From G963664225 sp964538065 (GTDB lineage: Bacteria > Verrucomicrobiota > Verrucomicrobiia > Limisphaerales > UBA1319), in contig CAZIDG010000004.1 of NCBI GenBank assembly GCA_964538065.1, positions 1 to 64,000 on the forward strand: DNA of 64,000 nucleotides. Direction: 5' to 3'. A program made the position numbers and the translations under genes. Of this stretch, positions 16,102 through 25,026 are shown piece by piece. Each line of letters starts with the position of its first letter. The first letter of the stretch is position 1. Under the pieces are notes generated by a model, which was given only the letters and a program-made list of their open reading frames with translations, was not told the origin of the DNA and did not search any database.

Positions 16102-17389
16102 TACCAACGTTTTACTGCACGATCCAAACTCGCTGCATTGCTTTGCCGAGAACAACCTCATCATCCCCATCGAGGTCATCGAGGAAATCGACCGGTTCAA
16201 AAAGGAGGCTTCCGACCTCGGGCAGAATGCCCGCACGGTGTCCCGCACATTGGATGGATTCCGCGACGAAGGGCGCCTGAGTGAAGGAGTGGCATTGAAG
16301 TCGGGCGGTCGCCTGCGCATTGCGCTCCAGCCTCATGTGCACCAGGAGCTCGAGTTCCCCGGCAGCAATATTGTGGATAATCGGATCCTCTCGCTGGCGT
16401 TGCACATCCAGAAAACCGATGCGAGCATGCCCACCATCCTTGTCACCAAGGACATCAATTTGCGCATTAAGGCCGACGCCCTGGGATTGCCTGCTGAGGA
16501 TTATGAAACCGACCGTGTGTTGCTTCAGGATTTGTATACCGGCACGTTCGAACGACTGGTTGGCAACGAGGATCTGGTCAAGTTTCGCAACGATGGTTCC
16601 TGGGATCTTCCCAAGGATCAAACCTGGCACCCCAGTTCCTACTGTACCCTGATCGATGCAACCAATCCCAAACGCACGCTCCTGGGGCGCGTCGATCCTG
16701 CTGCCACGCGCCTGTTGCCAATCCGGGATTGTCGAGAAGGGGTCTGGGGCATCAAGCCCCGAAATCGCGAGCAGCAATTCGCCTTTGATGCCCTGTTGGA
16801 TGAGCGCATCAAACTGGTCACGCTCATGGGCAAGGCCGGCACGGGCAAAACATTGCTGGCGCTCGCCGCCGCCCTCAAGGTGACTGTGCAGGATCGCGAA
16901 TACCGCCGGGTGGTCGTGGCGCGTCCCACCGTCGCCATGGGCAAGGAACTTGGCTTCCTCCCGGGATCGCTCTCTGAAAAACTCCAGCCCTGGATGCAGC
17001 CTATCCACGACGCTCTGGAATTGTTGGGTGACTTGAATATGGGACACGATGCGCGCCGCTCCCAGGACCTTCTGCGTTCGGGCCTGATCGTGGTCGAGGC
17101 CTTGAGCTACATACGTGGTCGTAGTATTGCCAATCAGTTTATCATCATTGATGAAGCCCAGAACCTGACTCCGCTCGAGGTCAAGACCATCATTACCCGC
17201 GTGGGGCAGGGATCCAAAATCATTTTCACGGGCGATCCATATCAGATCGACAACCCCTATGTCGATTCGTCCTCAAATGGCTTCAATTACCTCGTGAGCA
17301 AGTTCCGTTCGGAAGCCATTGCGGCTCACATTGAGTTGCAGAAAGGCGAGCGGTCGGAATTGGCTGAGCTGGCCGCCAATATCCTCTAA
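16082..17389 (+). CDS. PIN-PhoH family ATPase
   Basis: This 435-residue protein starts at GTG (MKNYILDTNVLLHD). The N-terminal PIN nuclease domain (1-140) has acidic residues in LDTNVLLHD, EEIDRF, DNRILSLA and VTKDINLRIKADALG. The PhoH ATPase domain (about 220-435) has Walker A GKAGTGKT and Walker B FIIIDEAQN, plus FTGDPYQID. The PhoH2 fusion acts on RNA in bacteria studied so far. It overlaps the GST-like gene; the 3' end is complete just before the assembly gap. Confidence 0.9.
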   Translation: MKNYILDTNVLLHDPNSLHCFAENNLIIPIEVIEEIDRFKKEASDLGQNARTVSRTLDGFRDEGRLSEGVALKSGGRLRIALQPHVHQELEFPGSNIVDNRILSLALHIQKTDASMPTILVTKDINLRIKADALGLPAEDYETDRVLLQDLYTGTFERLVGNEDLVKFRNDGSWDLPKDQTWHPSSYCTLIDATNPKRTLLGRVDPAATRLLPIRDCREGVWGIKPRNREQQFAFDALLDERIKLVTLMGKAGTGKTLLALAAALKVTVQDREYRRVVVARPTVAMGKELGFLPGSLSEKLQPWMQPIHDALELLGDLNMGHDARRSQDLLRSGLIVVEALSYIRGRSIANQFIIIDEAQNLTPLEVKTIITRVGQGSKIIFTGDPYQIDNPYVDSSSNGFNYLVSKFRSEAIAAHIELQKGERSELAELAANIL

Positions 17390-17418
17390 TGCCTCCTGAA
17401 GGAGGCCGGTGTCGAAGG

Positions 17419-17628
17419 GGGGGGGCAATGTCGTAATTTGCCGAAAATAAAACCCTCCCGTCTCGAAAACGAANNNNNNNNNNNNNNNNNNNNNNNNNNN
17501 NNNNNNNNNNNNNNNNNNNNNNNNNNNNNNNNNNNNNNNNNNNNNNNNNNNNNNNNNNNNNNNNNNNNNNNNNGGGGGGGCAATGTCGTAATTTGCCGAA
17601 AATAAAACCCTCCCGTCTCGAAAACGAA
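17419..17628. other. Assembly gap flanked by exact 55-bp repeat
   Basis: N bases occupy 17474-17573. The 55 bases before them (17419-17473) equal the 55 after them (17574-17628). This is most simply an unmerged contig overlap of one k-mer; the true sequence probably has one copy and no gap. A G run and a strong hairpin here may have broken the assembly. Confidence 0.85.
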
Positions 17629-17637
17629 ACGGGAGGG
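17599..17637 (-). terminator. Rho-independent terminator of the oxidoreductase gene
   Basis: Read on the minus strand, CCCTCCCGT (17637-17629) pairs with ACGGGAGGG (17616-17608), with an inner TCG/CGA stem, followed by TTTTATTTT. It lies about 40 bp past the stop at 17676. Confidence 0.85.
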
Positions 17638-17675
17638 GTGGCATTCAGGTTATAATAACCCGGAGGGTTTGTTCA

Positions 17676-18998
17676 TTAAATTTTATAAGGCTTACGGTAG
17701 TCGCGCCGCAGAAGCTTGCTGGCTTCGGAGTCGCCCACGATGACTTCTTTCTTTGCGTCCCACTTGATCTTGCGTCCCACAAGCATGGCAATCAGCCCCA
17801 GGTGGCCCGGAATGGCCGAGTGGTGCGCCGTTTCGACCGGCGTGAGCGTGGGTTGGCGCGATTTGACGCAGTCGATGAAATTGCGTTGGTGGTTGCGCGA
17901 TTCGTAGAGCTTCACCTTGCGGAGGCTTTCAGGCAGTTTGTCGCCCGCTTCCAGGTCGGGTTTGGACACTTCGAAACCGCCGCGATCCACCCACACCCAC
18001 CCATCGGTTCCAATCCACTTGGTGCCGCTGCGAATGTCGTTATGGCCACCCGCAATGATCATTTCAACGTCACCAGGGTATTTCAACTGAATGCGGTATT
18101 TGGTGCACGTGTTCCAAATCGCATCGGGGGAGGGAAACTCGCCCACGCCTTCGACTTCCATGGGACCCACATTGTCAAAATCCAGACCCCAGTGGGCGAT
18201 GTCGCAGTGATGCCCAATCCAATCCAGTAGCTGGCCACCGCCGGTGTTGTAGTTCCAGCGCCAGTTCATGTGCACGCGGGCCTTGATATAAGGCTCCATC
18301 CTGGAGGGGCCGATCCACCGCTCATAATCCAGTTCCGGTGGCGGAGCGGTGATCTGGTTCTGCTTTCCTGTGCCTGCAAAGTCAGTGTGGCCGCTGGGCA
18401 GACCCACTTCGACCCGTTGAACCTTGCCGATGAGGCCGTTTCGAACGATTTCGCAGGCCTTGTGAAAATTGGATACTGACCGCTGCCAGGAACCGGTCTG
18501 CCAGATCCTCTTGTGTTTCTTGACGGCTTTGACGATGGCCTGCTGCTCGACGATGGTGCGGGCCAGCGGTTTCTCGCCATAAATGTCCTTGCCTTGTCGG
18601 GCAGCTTCAGTGGCGACCAGGGCATGCCAGTGGTCCGGAATGGCAATCATGACCGCATCGATGTCCTTGCGGGACATCATTTCACGATAATCGTGATAGG
18701 CGACGCAATCCTTGTTGCCATAATGCTTGTTGATGGTGTCCAGGGCGCCCTGAAGGTGGTTCTTATCGAGATCGCATGCGGCGACAATCTGCACATCCTT
18801 CATCCCCAGAAAGGCCCCCGTGTTGCCCGGGCCCATCATGCCCCAGCCCACCACACCCATGGTGATGCGCTCGGAGGGAGCGGGACGGTTTTCCTTGCCC
18901 AGCGCACTGGCTGGGATGATGGTGGGAACTGCTGCAAGGGTTGCAGCAGCCGCCAAAAAACGACGGCGCGAGATACCGGTATTGGCTAAATGGTTCAT
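17676..18998 (-). CDS. Gfo/Idh/MocA family oxidoreductase with Tat signal
   Basis: This 440-residue protein has a twin-arginine signal (SRRRFLAAAATLAAVP) that predicts folded export. The NAD(P)-binding domain follows (MGVVGWGMMGPGN, AACDL), then the YGEKPLAR segment with the family's catalytic-region lysine, and a C-terminal substrate domain (GGGQLLDWIGHHCDIAHWGL). Secreted members are abundant in Verrucomicrobia and Planctomycetes and usually act on sugars or derivatives. The ATG at 18998 is preferred over a TTG four codons upstream. No pathway is evident from neighbours. Confidence 0.88.
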   Translation of the reverse strand: MNHLANTGISRRRFLAAAATLAAVPTIIPASALGKENRPAPSERITMGVVGWGMMGPGNTGAFLGMKDVQIVAACDLDKNHLQGALDTINKHYGNKDCVAYHDYREMMSRKDIDAVMIAIPDHWHALVATEAARQGKDIYGEKPLARTIVEQQAIVKAVKKHKRIWQTGSWQRSVSNFHKACEIVRNGLIGKVQRVEVGLPSGHTDFAGTGKQNQITAPPPELDYERWIGPSRMEPYIKARVHMNWRWNYNTGGGQLLDWIGHHCDIAHWGLDFDNVGPMEVEGVGEFPSPDAIWNTCTKYRIQLKYPGDVEMIIAGGHNDIRSGTKWIGTDGWVWVDRGGFEVSKPDLEAGDKLPESLRKVKLYESRNHQRNFIDCVKSRQPTLTPVETAHHSAIPGHLGLIAMLVGRKIKWDAKKEVIVGDSEASKLLRRDYRKPYKI

Positions 18999-19116
18999 AC
19001 TTAGACGCAAAACTGCCTAAAGAGACGCAAAACGTCGAGACTTAATTCACTCCCATTTCATTTCAAAACACGGGTTGTGGTTGCCCGCAAGTTGGGTTGT
19101 GGTAGGCTTGCTGCCC

Positions 19117-20625
19117 ATGGCATTTGAAGCTTACCGGGATTTTCTCAAACTGCTTGAGGATCGTGGCGAACTGGTGCGGGTGCCGCAACCCATCGCCTCG
19201 GAATTGGAAATCACCGAACTGGCGGATCGCGAGATGAAGCGCCCGGGCGGTGGCCGGGCCCTTTGGATCGAACAGCCGTTGGTCAACGGCAATCGGTCGT
19301 CTTTCTCGTTGGCTATCAATACCATGGGGTCGTGGAAACGCATGGCTCTGAGCATGGGGGTGGAATCGGTCGATGTGTTGGCAGCAGAGTTGGCCTCCCT
19401 CATGAAGGCCAAGCCGCCCACTGGTTTTCGTGACGCGCTAAAGCTCCTCGGCACTGCCTTGGATTTGCGTCATGCCCGTCCGAAGATGGTCTCTTCAGGC
19501 CCCTGCAAGGAGGTTGTCCATCGCTTGGATGGACCAACTCCCTCGGTGAACCCAGGCGAATGCCCCACGCTCCTGGATATGCCCATCCTCAAGTGTTGGC
19601 CTTTGGATGGGGGAAGGTTCATCACGCTGCCGTGCGTGGTGACCAAGGATCCCGATACCGGCGACCGGAATGTGGGTATGTACCGCATGCAAGTCTTTGA
19701 TGCCCAAACAACTGGCATGCATTGGCAGATGCAGAAAGTGGGGGCCCGTCACGGTCGGAGGTATCTGGAGACGGGTCGCAAAATGCCCGTGGCGGTCTTC
19801 CTGGGAGGCGATCCCGTTTTTACGTTCTGCGCCACGGCACCCCTTCCTGACGGTCTCGACGAGTTCTTGTTGGCGGGCTATTTGCGCAAGCGTTCGGTGG
19901 AGTTGGTTAAGTGCGAAACCTGTGATCTCGAGGTGCCCGCCAACGCGGATTTTGTGATCGAAGGCTATGTGGACCCGACCGAACCTTTGCGCATGGAGGG
20001 GCCCTTTGGGGATCATACGGGTTTTTATTCCCTTGCGGACCGCTATCCGGCCTTTCACATCACTTGCATTACGCATCGGAAGGACGCCGTCTATCCAGCC
20101 ACGATTGTGGGCATCCCCCCCATGGAGGATTACTACATCGGGGGGGCAAGCGTGCGGTTGTTCATGCCGGTGATCAAAATGACGTTTCCCGAGATTGTCG
20201 ATATGGCCCTGCCTGCCGAAGGCGTGGTTCACAATCTCGTGTTTGTGAGCATCAAGAAGACCTATCCCATGCAGGCGTACAAGATCATGCATGGCCTGTG
20301 GGGTTTGGGGCAGATGATGTTCACCAAATACATCGTGGTGGTGGATGCCGATGTGGACGTCCATAATACCAGCGAGGTGCTTTTTCATCTTTGTTCGAAC
20401 ACGGATCCCCAACGCGACAGCATTTTTACCCGGGGTCCTGCTGATGTCCTTGACCATGCCACCAGCGAACTGGCGATGGGTAGCAAGTTGGGCATCGACG
20501 CCACCCGTAAACTTGCGGGCGAAGGCTTTAAACGGGAATGGCCGCCCTTGATCAAGATGGATCAGGCGGTGAAACAAAAAGTGGATCAGATATGCGCATC
20601 ATTGGTGGAACAGCGGCGGGGATAA
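19117..20625 (+). CDS. UbiD family decarboxylase
   Basis: This 502-residue protein matches UbiD-type, prenylated-FMN-dependent decarboxylases, with LKLLEDRGELVRV, GRFITLPCVVTKDPDTG and EGPFGDHTGFYS. Length fits the family. The class acts on aromatic or alpha,beta-unsaturated acids, including the ubiquinone and menaquinone routes; the substrate here is unknown and no UbiX partner is seen. The ATG at 19117 aligns with the family N terminus. Its last 34 bp overlap the start of rsmD. Confidence 0.87.
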   Translation: MAFEAYRDFLKLLEDRGELVRVPQPIASELEITELADREMKRPGGGRALWIEQPLVNGNRSSFSLAINTMGSWKRMALSMGVESVDVLAAELASLMKAKPPTGFRDALKLLGTALDLRHARPKMVSSGPCKEVVHRLDGPTPSVNPGECPTLLDMPILKCWPLDGGRFITLPCVVTKDPDTGDRNVGMYRMQVFDAQTTGMHWQMQKVGARHGRRYLETGRKMPVAVFLGGDPVFTFCATAPLPDGLDEFLLAGYLRKRSVELVKCETCDLEVPANADFVIEGYVDPTEPLRMEGPFGDHTGFYSLADRYPAFHITCITHRKDAVYPATIVGIPPMEDYYIGGASVRLFMPVIKMTFPEIVDMALPAEGVVHNLVFVSIKKTYPMQAYKIMHGLWGLGQMMFTKYIVVVDADVDVHNTSEVLFHLCSNTDPQRDSIFTRGPADVLDHATSELAMGSKLGIDATRKLAGEGFKREWPPLIKMDQAVKQKVDQICASLVEQRRG

Positions 20626-21058
20626 CCCTGCAAGCGCCCAAGGGACTGGCCGTGCGGCCAACAATCGACCTGGTCAAACAGGCCTTGTTTAACAGCCTGG
20701 GGGAACGGGTGATCGGTACTCGTGTCCTGGAGTTATTTGCGGGTACCGGCGCTCTGGGATTGGAGTCCTTGAGCCGCGGTGCTGCGCACGCCGTGTGCGT
20801 GGAGTTGAGTCCAAAACATGCGAACTACATCCGTCGGAATCTTGAGACAACGAAACTGCCCGCATCGGCTCTCGAATTGCGCATTCAGGATGTTTTTGCC
20901 GCCCTCCAGCAGTTCGCTGAAACCGGACGCCAGTTCGACCTTATCATGGCCGATCCACCCTTTGGACCGAAAAACGTGAACAAACGCTCGGAGTCCTTTG
21001 CCCAAAAGCTCATCGATGATCCCAACCTGCTGGCCTCTCTCACCCCGGATGGCTTGTT
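20592..21058 (+). CDS. rsmD: 16S rRNA (guanine966-N2)-methyltransferase RsmD, truncated by gap
   Basis: The first 155 codons are present. MRIIGGTAAG and RPTIDLVKQALFNSL are the RsmD N-terminal pattern, VLELFAGTGALGLESLSRGA is the SAM-binding region, and DLIMADPPFGP holds the catalytic DPPF. RsmD methylates G966 of 16S rRNA. The reading frame runs into N bases, so the last 30 or so residues are missing. It starts inside the UbiD gene, suggesting co-transcription. Confidence 0.88.
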
Positions 21059-21158
21059 NNNNNNNNNNNNNNNNNNNNNNNNNNNNNNNNNNNNNNNNNN
21101 NNNNNNNNNNNNNNNNNNNNNNNNNNNNNNNNNNNNNNNNNNNNNNNNNNNNNNNNNN
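21059..21158. other. Assembly gap without flanking repeat
   Basis: One hundred N bases. Unlike the other three gaps, the flanks do not repeat each other, and the two sides encode unrelated proteins. This is a real gap of unknown length or a scaffold join. Confidence 0.85.
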
Positions 21159-21671
21159 CCGAATCGCTGGCCCAGTCGGCTGCGCAGCGGCTATAAGGAG
21201 TTGTCCTTGCTCAAATGTCCCTCGGATGTTCCCAAGCCGCGCACGGGCGAGTCTGACGCCAATCGGTGGCCCGCAGATGCGGCCCCCCGCAGTTACATCT
21301 ACAACTCATTCAATGATTTCTACATCCCCATCTACAACAATCCCAAATGGAGGGATCTCGCTGCCACCAATGAGTTTTCAATCAAGGAGCAGAACATCCG
21401 ATGGCCCTCGGATACGGTTACCTTCGGCGAAAAATATTGCGATTCGATGCATTGGTATTTTGACTTTGAAACCTACGAGGACATCACCCAACTCGACCAA
21501 AGTCGCCATGCAAGCGCCAAACGGGGTGGGCAGGGCTATGGTGGGGGCTCCAATTATATCTTCGCGGATGGAAGCGCACGCTTTGTGCGTTTCGGCGGAA
21601 CCGTGAATCCCATCAATCTCTGGGCCGTGACTCCGCTGGCGCGCAATCTGGGTGCCCCGACGGGACCCTAG
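21159..21671 (+). CDS. C-terminal part of a prepilin-type H-X9-DG protein
   Basis: About 170 codons remain of a protein whose start is lost in the gap. The end carries a His, then GGGSNYIFADGSARFVRFG, the ADG(S/H) region of the prepilin-type processing-associated H-X9-DG domain common in Verrucomicrobia and Planctomycetes. It also has LLKCPSDV and two conserved aromatic stretches of that family. The N-terminal methylation motif should lie in the missing part. Confidence 0.65.
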   Translation, partial: PNRWPSRLRSGYKELSLLKCPSDVPKPRTGESDANRWPADAAPRSYIYNSFNDFYIPIYNNPKWRDLAATNEFSIKEQNIRWPSDTVTFGEKYCDSMHWYFDFETYEDITQLDQSRHASAKRGGQGYGGGSNYIFADGSARFVRFGGTVNPINLWAVTPLARNLGAPTGP

Positions 21672-21756
21672 GCAGGGGCCTGTGCATTCCTGGATGGATA
21701 AACATCCTTGTTACCATCCATTTGCGCGTTTGCCTCCTGAATGGTACTGTGGACCG

Positions 21757-22329
21757 ATGGAATCGGTCGTTGAGACCATGCTTATGTTGGGAATGATCGC
21801 AGCCCTGTTTGGATGCGGCGCTGGAAGTGCCGGAAACCACACGTCTTCAACCACATCAACAAACGGTTCTCCCTGCAAGGTGATGGTGCGCCTGCTCGGC
21901 GCATCAGGCAGCCCTTCTGAACCGGTGGCCGTGGATCGGGTGATCAAAACCGATGAACAATGGCGACAACAATTGACCCGCGAGCAATACGAGGTGGCAC
22001 GCGGTAAAGGAACGGAACGGGCGTTCTGCGGTGTTTTTTACGATCACAAGAAACCTGGTTATTACACCTGCGTCTGTTGTGAACTGCCCTTGTTTTCCTC
22101 CGATGCCAAATTCGATAGTGGCACAGGGTGGCCCAGTTTCTTCAAACCCTATGCGCTTGAGAACGTGAAGAGCCAGAAGGATTTGAGTCATGGCATGGTG
22201 CGTACTGAAATTCTGTGCGCCCGGTGTGATGCCCACTTGGGACACGTCTTTGAGGACGGGCCACCGCCGACAGGGCTTAGATACTGTCTTAATTCTGCCT
22301 CGCTTAAGTTTCACGAACACAAGGAGTAA
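21757..22329 (+). CDS. msrB: Peptide-methionine (R)-S-oxide reductase, lipoprotein form
   Basis: This 190-residue protein has a signal with lipobox-like LFGC in its first 26 residues, then a full MsrB domain. Zinc-binding cysteines are in CVCC and CARCDAHLGHVF, SGTGWPSFF is the substrate region, and Cys177 in RYCLNSASLKF is the catalytic residue. It reduces methionine-R-sulfoxide in proteins. The lipobox predicts an envelope location, which is less usual for MsrB alone; no msrA is adjacent. The ATG at 21757 is the first that gives the signal peptide. Confidence 0.87.
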   Translation: MESVVETMLMLGMIAALFGCGAGSAGNHTSSTTSTNGSPCKVMVRLLGASGSPSEPVAVDRVIKTDEQWRQQLTREQYEVARGKGTERAFCGVFYDHKKPGYYTCVCCELPLFSSDAKFDSGTGWPSFFKPYALENVKSQKDLSHGMVRTEILCARCDAHLGHVFEDGPPPTGLRYCLNSASLKFHEHKE

Positions 22330-22590
22330 CACAAATACTTTCGGCGGGTAGGGGCTAAACGGCTCAAACCATTCACCTCCCTTTTACCCTAAAAAACAGG
22401 GGTGCCGGGACCTGTGGAAATTTATCCTCAGGTGTGCCGCAAAAAGCACACTAGGCAAAAATAAGCATGGGCGTAGATTTATTATGAAACATGGACGGAA
22501 GATGGGAATAAGTGATTCCTGTGCCGACCATTGACAGTGTGCTTGGAATGGCATAAAAACACTGAACCTGATCAACCTGATATCCATCGT

Positions 22591-23382
22591 ATGAAGTTAA
22601 CAAAGCTGTCTAATCGGCAAGGGAAACCCTTCAAGGGTTTTACTCTCATTGAGTTGCTGGTGGTGATTGCCATCATCGCCATTCTCGCCGGCATGTTGCT
22701 GCCCGCCTTGGCCAAGGCAAAGGAAAAGAGCATTCGTACTTACTGCGTGAACAACAACAAGCAGTTGGTGTTGGCCATGCAGATGTATGCCAATGATAAC
22801 AACGACTCCATGCCTCACCCGGGTTGGATCGATGGAAATGCCAACAACTCCAAATTCCCGGGCTGGCTGTATTCTCCGGGCGGCGCCAATCCCCCGGCAT
22901 GGAATGGTGCCAATCCCATGAAAACGTATGAGTCGGGTGCCTGGTGGCCCTTGATTCGGAAAATGGAGGTTTATCGTTGCCCCTTGGACAAAACGAATAA
23001 TCCCCCCAATAAGTTGGGTGAAACGTGGAAGAATCGCGCGAACAAACTTGCAACGTACGTCATGAATGGAGCGGTCTGTTGTTATGGCAAGCAGGCTTCT
23101 CATACTCATAAGCTGACCAACTTCAAACCCACGGCCTATGTGCTGTGGGAGCCTGACGAAAACACCTCTGCGGGCGTGTTTGTCTATAATGATAGCAGCA
23201 GCTTTCCTTACCCCGGTAACGAAGGCGTGAACAAACGCCATGTCAAAGGCGCCGTGCTTAGTGCGTTCGGTGGCCATGTCGAGTTCCTGCAGTTGAAGAA
23301 ATTTGAGACAGAGCAAAACCTGGCTCCAGGGTTGCTCTGGTGTGCTCCTTGCTATAAGAAGGGCGGCAAAGACGGACAATAA
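22591..23382 (+). CDS. Prepilin-type N-terminal methylation domain protein
   Basis: This 263-residue protein starts with a basic leader (MKLTKLSNRQGKPFKG), then FTLIELLVVIAIIAILAGMLLPALAKAKEKS, the classic cleavage and methylation helix with Glu at mature position 5. The C-terminal half is globular (CPLDKTNNPP, an HVKGAVLSAFGGHVEFL segment similar to the H-X9-DG end, and a terminal CAPC). Such proteins are numerous in this phylum and their role is mostly unknown. The 261 bp before it hold no gene I can support. Confidence 0.8.
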   Translation: MKLTKLSNRQGKPFKGFTLIELLVVIAIIAILAGMLLPALAKAKEKSIRTYCVNNNKQLVLAMQMYANDNNDSMPHPGWIDGNANNSKFPGWLYSPGGANPPAWNGANPMKTYESGAWWPLIRKMEVYRCPLDKTNNPPNKLGETWKNRANKLATYVMNGAVCCYGKQASHTHKLTNFKPTAYVLWEPDENTSAGVFVYNDSSSFPYPGNEGVNKRHVKGAVLSAFGGHVEFLQLKKFETEQNLAPGLLWCAPCYKKGGKDGQ

Positions 23383-23401
23383 TTCAGTCCTTTGGAATAA
23401 T

Positions 23402-23758
23402 ATGAAATGGATCACTTCACTTTTGTGTCTCTGTATCGCAGGGATGGTGTTTGTCGGATGCGGCGGCGAGAAAAAGGCGGTCGATCCCGCCAAAAGCCAG
23501 GCTTTTGCCACCGCGTCTCCTGAGATCAAGACCCAATGGGATAAGGCCATGGGTGCGGCCTCCAGCAACGATTATTTCGGCGCCATCTTTACAACGCGTT
23601 CGATGCTCGCTTCTGGCAGCCTGAGCCCTGAACAAACTACAACCGCGCAAAGCCTCTTGGAAAGTGTCAGCACCAAGATGAATGCCGCGGCTGACAAGGG
23701 CGATGCCAAAGCACAGGAAGCTGTGGAAGCATTACGAGCCGCCTATCAGCGGCGTTGA
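23402..23758 (+). CDS. Small lipoprotein
   Basis: This 118-residue protein has a lipoprotein signal ending in VFVGCGG, so Cys20 is probably lipidated. The remainder is helical and alanine-rich, with a possible degenerate TPR (DYFGAIFTTRSML). It follows the prepilin-type gene by 19 bp on the same strand and may be expressed with it. No family recognised. Confidence 0.7.
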   Translation: MKWITSLLCLCIAGMVFVGCGGEKKAVDPAKSQAFATASPEIKTQWDKAMGAASSNDYFGAIFTTRSMLASGSLSPEQTTTAQSLLESVSTKMNAAADKGDAKAQEAVEALRAAYQRR

Positions 23759-23777
23759 TTTGTTTGTCTGTCGTTTG

Positions 23778-23815
23778 CAATCCCGTTCACCGCGTGGTGG
23801 ACGGGATTGTTTTTT
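23778..23815 (+). terminator. Rho-independent terminator after the lipoprotein gene
   Basis: CAATCCCGTTCACC (23778-23791) pairs with GGTGGACGGGATTG (23796-23809) with one mismatch, then six T. It separates the lipoprotein gene from the moeB-like gene. Confidence 0.88.
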
Positions 23816-23837
23816 ATCGGATGGTCCTCCAGAGTCG

Positions 23838-24992
23838 ATGGGTATGCATGATGGTCCTAACGAGATGCAACGCTACGCCCGGCAATTAATCCTGCCTGAA
23901 GTGGGACGAGCCGGGCAGGATAAGCTGGCACAGGCCAGGGTTCTGTGCATCGGGGCAGGCGGGTTGGGTTCGCCCGTGCTGATGTATCTGGCCTCCGCGG
24001 GAGTGGGGCACCTGGGCATTGTGGAGCATGACCGGGTGGATCTCTCCAATCTCCAGCGGCAGATCATTCATGGCACACCCGATGTGGGACGCCCCAAAGG
24101 TGAATCGGCCCGCGACACGATTCATCGACTGAATCCTGCTGTGGATGTCGTTTGGCATCCAGAGCGTCTTAATGCGGCAAACGCCCTTTCAATCATAAAG
24201 GGTTACGACGTGGTGGTTGATTGCACCGACAATTTTGCAGCCCGATTCCTTACCAATGACGCCTGTGTGATGCTCGGCAAACCCAATATCTATGGCGCCA
24301 TATTCCGATTCGAAGGTCAGGCCAGCGTATTTGCACCGTTTCGGGGCGGGCCGTGTTATCGCTGCTTGTACCCCGAACCTCCGCCACCGGGAGCCGCACC
24401 CAGTTGTGCAGAGGCTGGGGTGATTGGTTTCATGCCCGGCCTGGTGGGCTGCGTCCAGGCGGCCGAGGCTGTGAAGTGGATTTTGGGCGTGGGAAGCTCG
24501 CTCATGGGCCGGTTACTTGTGGTCGATGCTCTTTCGATGAAGTTTCGGGAACTTAAGTTGCGTCGCGATCCCAACTGCCCGGTGTGTGGTGCTCGCCCCA
24601 CCATTACCACCTTGCAGGAGGAGTCGACCGTTTGCGCTACTTCCAGGCCTGATGTATGTTCCGCAATGCATGATGACGAAGTGAGTGTGCAGGATATGAA
24701 GCGGGCTCTTGAGGATGCCTCCTTAAACATCCTCGTGGTGGATGTTCGTGAACCCGAGGAACATGCCATCGCGCATGTCGAGGGTACCCGGCTGTTGCCT
24801 TTGAGCCAGATGGCCCAACGATGTCAGGAATTGGATCCTGCGCAAACCATTTATCTACACTGTAAATCTGGTGGACGTTCGATGCGGACGGTTCAATTTC
24901 TTAAGCAGCAAGGGTTTAAAAATGTCAAAAGCGTCAGGGGTGGCATCGACGCATGGGCGCAGTTCGTTGATCCCCGTGTCCCGCGCTATTGA
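23838..24992 (+). CDS. MoeB/ThiF-type adenylyltransferase with rhodanese domain
   Basis: This 384-residue protein has an E1-like domain (1-255) with nucleotide-binding GAGGLGSPVLMYLASAGVG, zinc cysteine pairs in CYRC and CPVC, and a Cys in PSCAEAGVIG. A C-terminal rhodanese domain (about 285-384) has active-site CKSGGRS. The fusion matches MoeZ/MOCS3-type enzymes, which adenylate and sulfurate a ubiquitin-like sulfur carrier for molybdopterin, thiamine or tRNA thiolation. The ATG at 23844 is an alternative start. Confidence 0.87.
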   Translation: MGMHDGPNEMQRYARQLILPEVGRAGQDKLAQARVLCIGAGGLGSPVLMYLASAGVGHLGIVEHDRVDLSNLQRQIIHGTPDVGRPKGESARDTIHRLNPAVDVVWHPERLNAANALSIIKGYDVVVDCTDNFAARFLTNDACVMLGKPNIYGAIFRFEGQASVFAPFRGGPCYRCLYPEPPPPGAAPSCAEAGVIGFMPGLVGCVQAAEAVKWILGVGSSLMGRLLVVDALSMKFRELKLRRDPNCPVCGARPTITTLQEESTVCATSRPDVCSAMHDDEVSVQDMKRALEDASLNILVVDVREPEEHAIAHVEGTRLLPLSQMAQRCQELDPAQTIYLHCKSGGRSMRTVQFLKQQGFKNVKSVRGGIDAWAQFVDPRVPRY

Positions 24993-25026
24993 TACTGATG
25001 CTCCAATCACTATGCAGCCGTGTAAA

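Noticed and set aside
17273..17644. Open frame running through the N gap on the minus strand
   Set aside because: It exists only because Ns are read as codons, and it repeats the same residues on each side of the gap.
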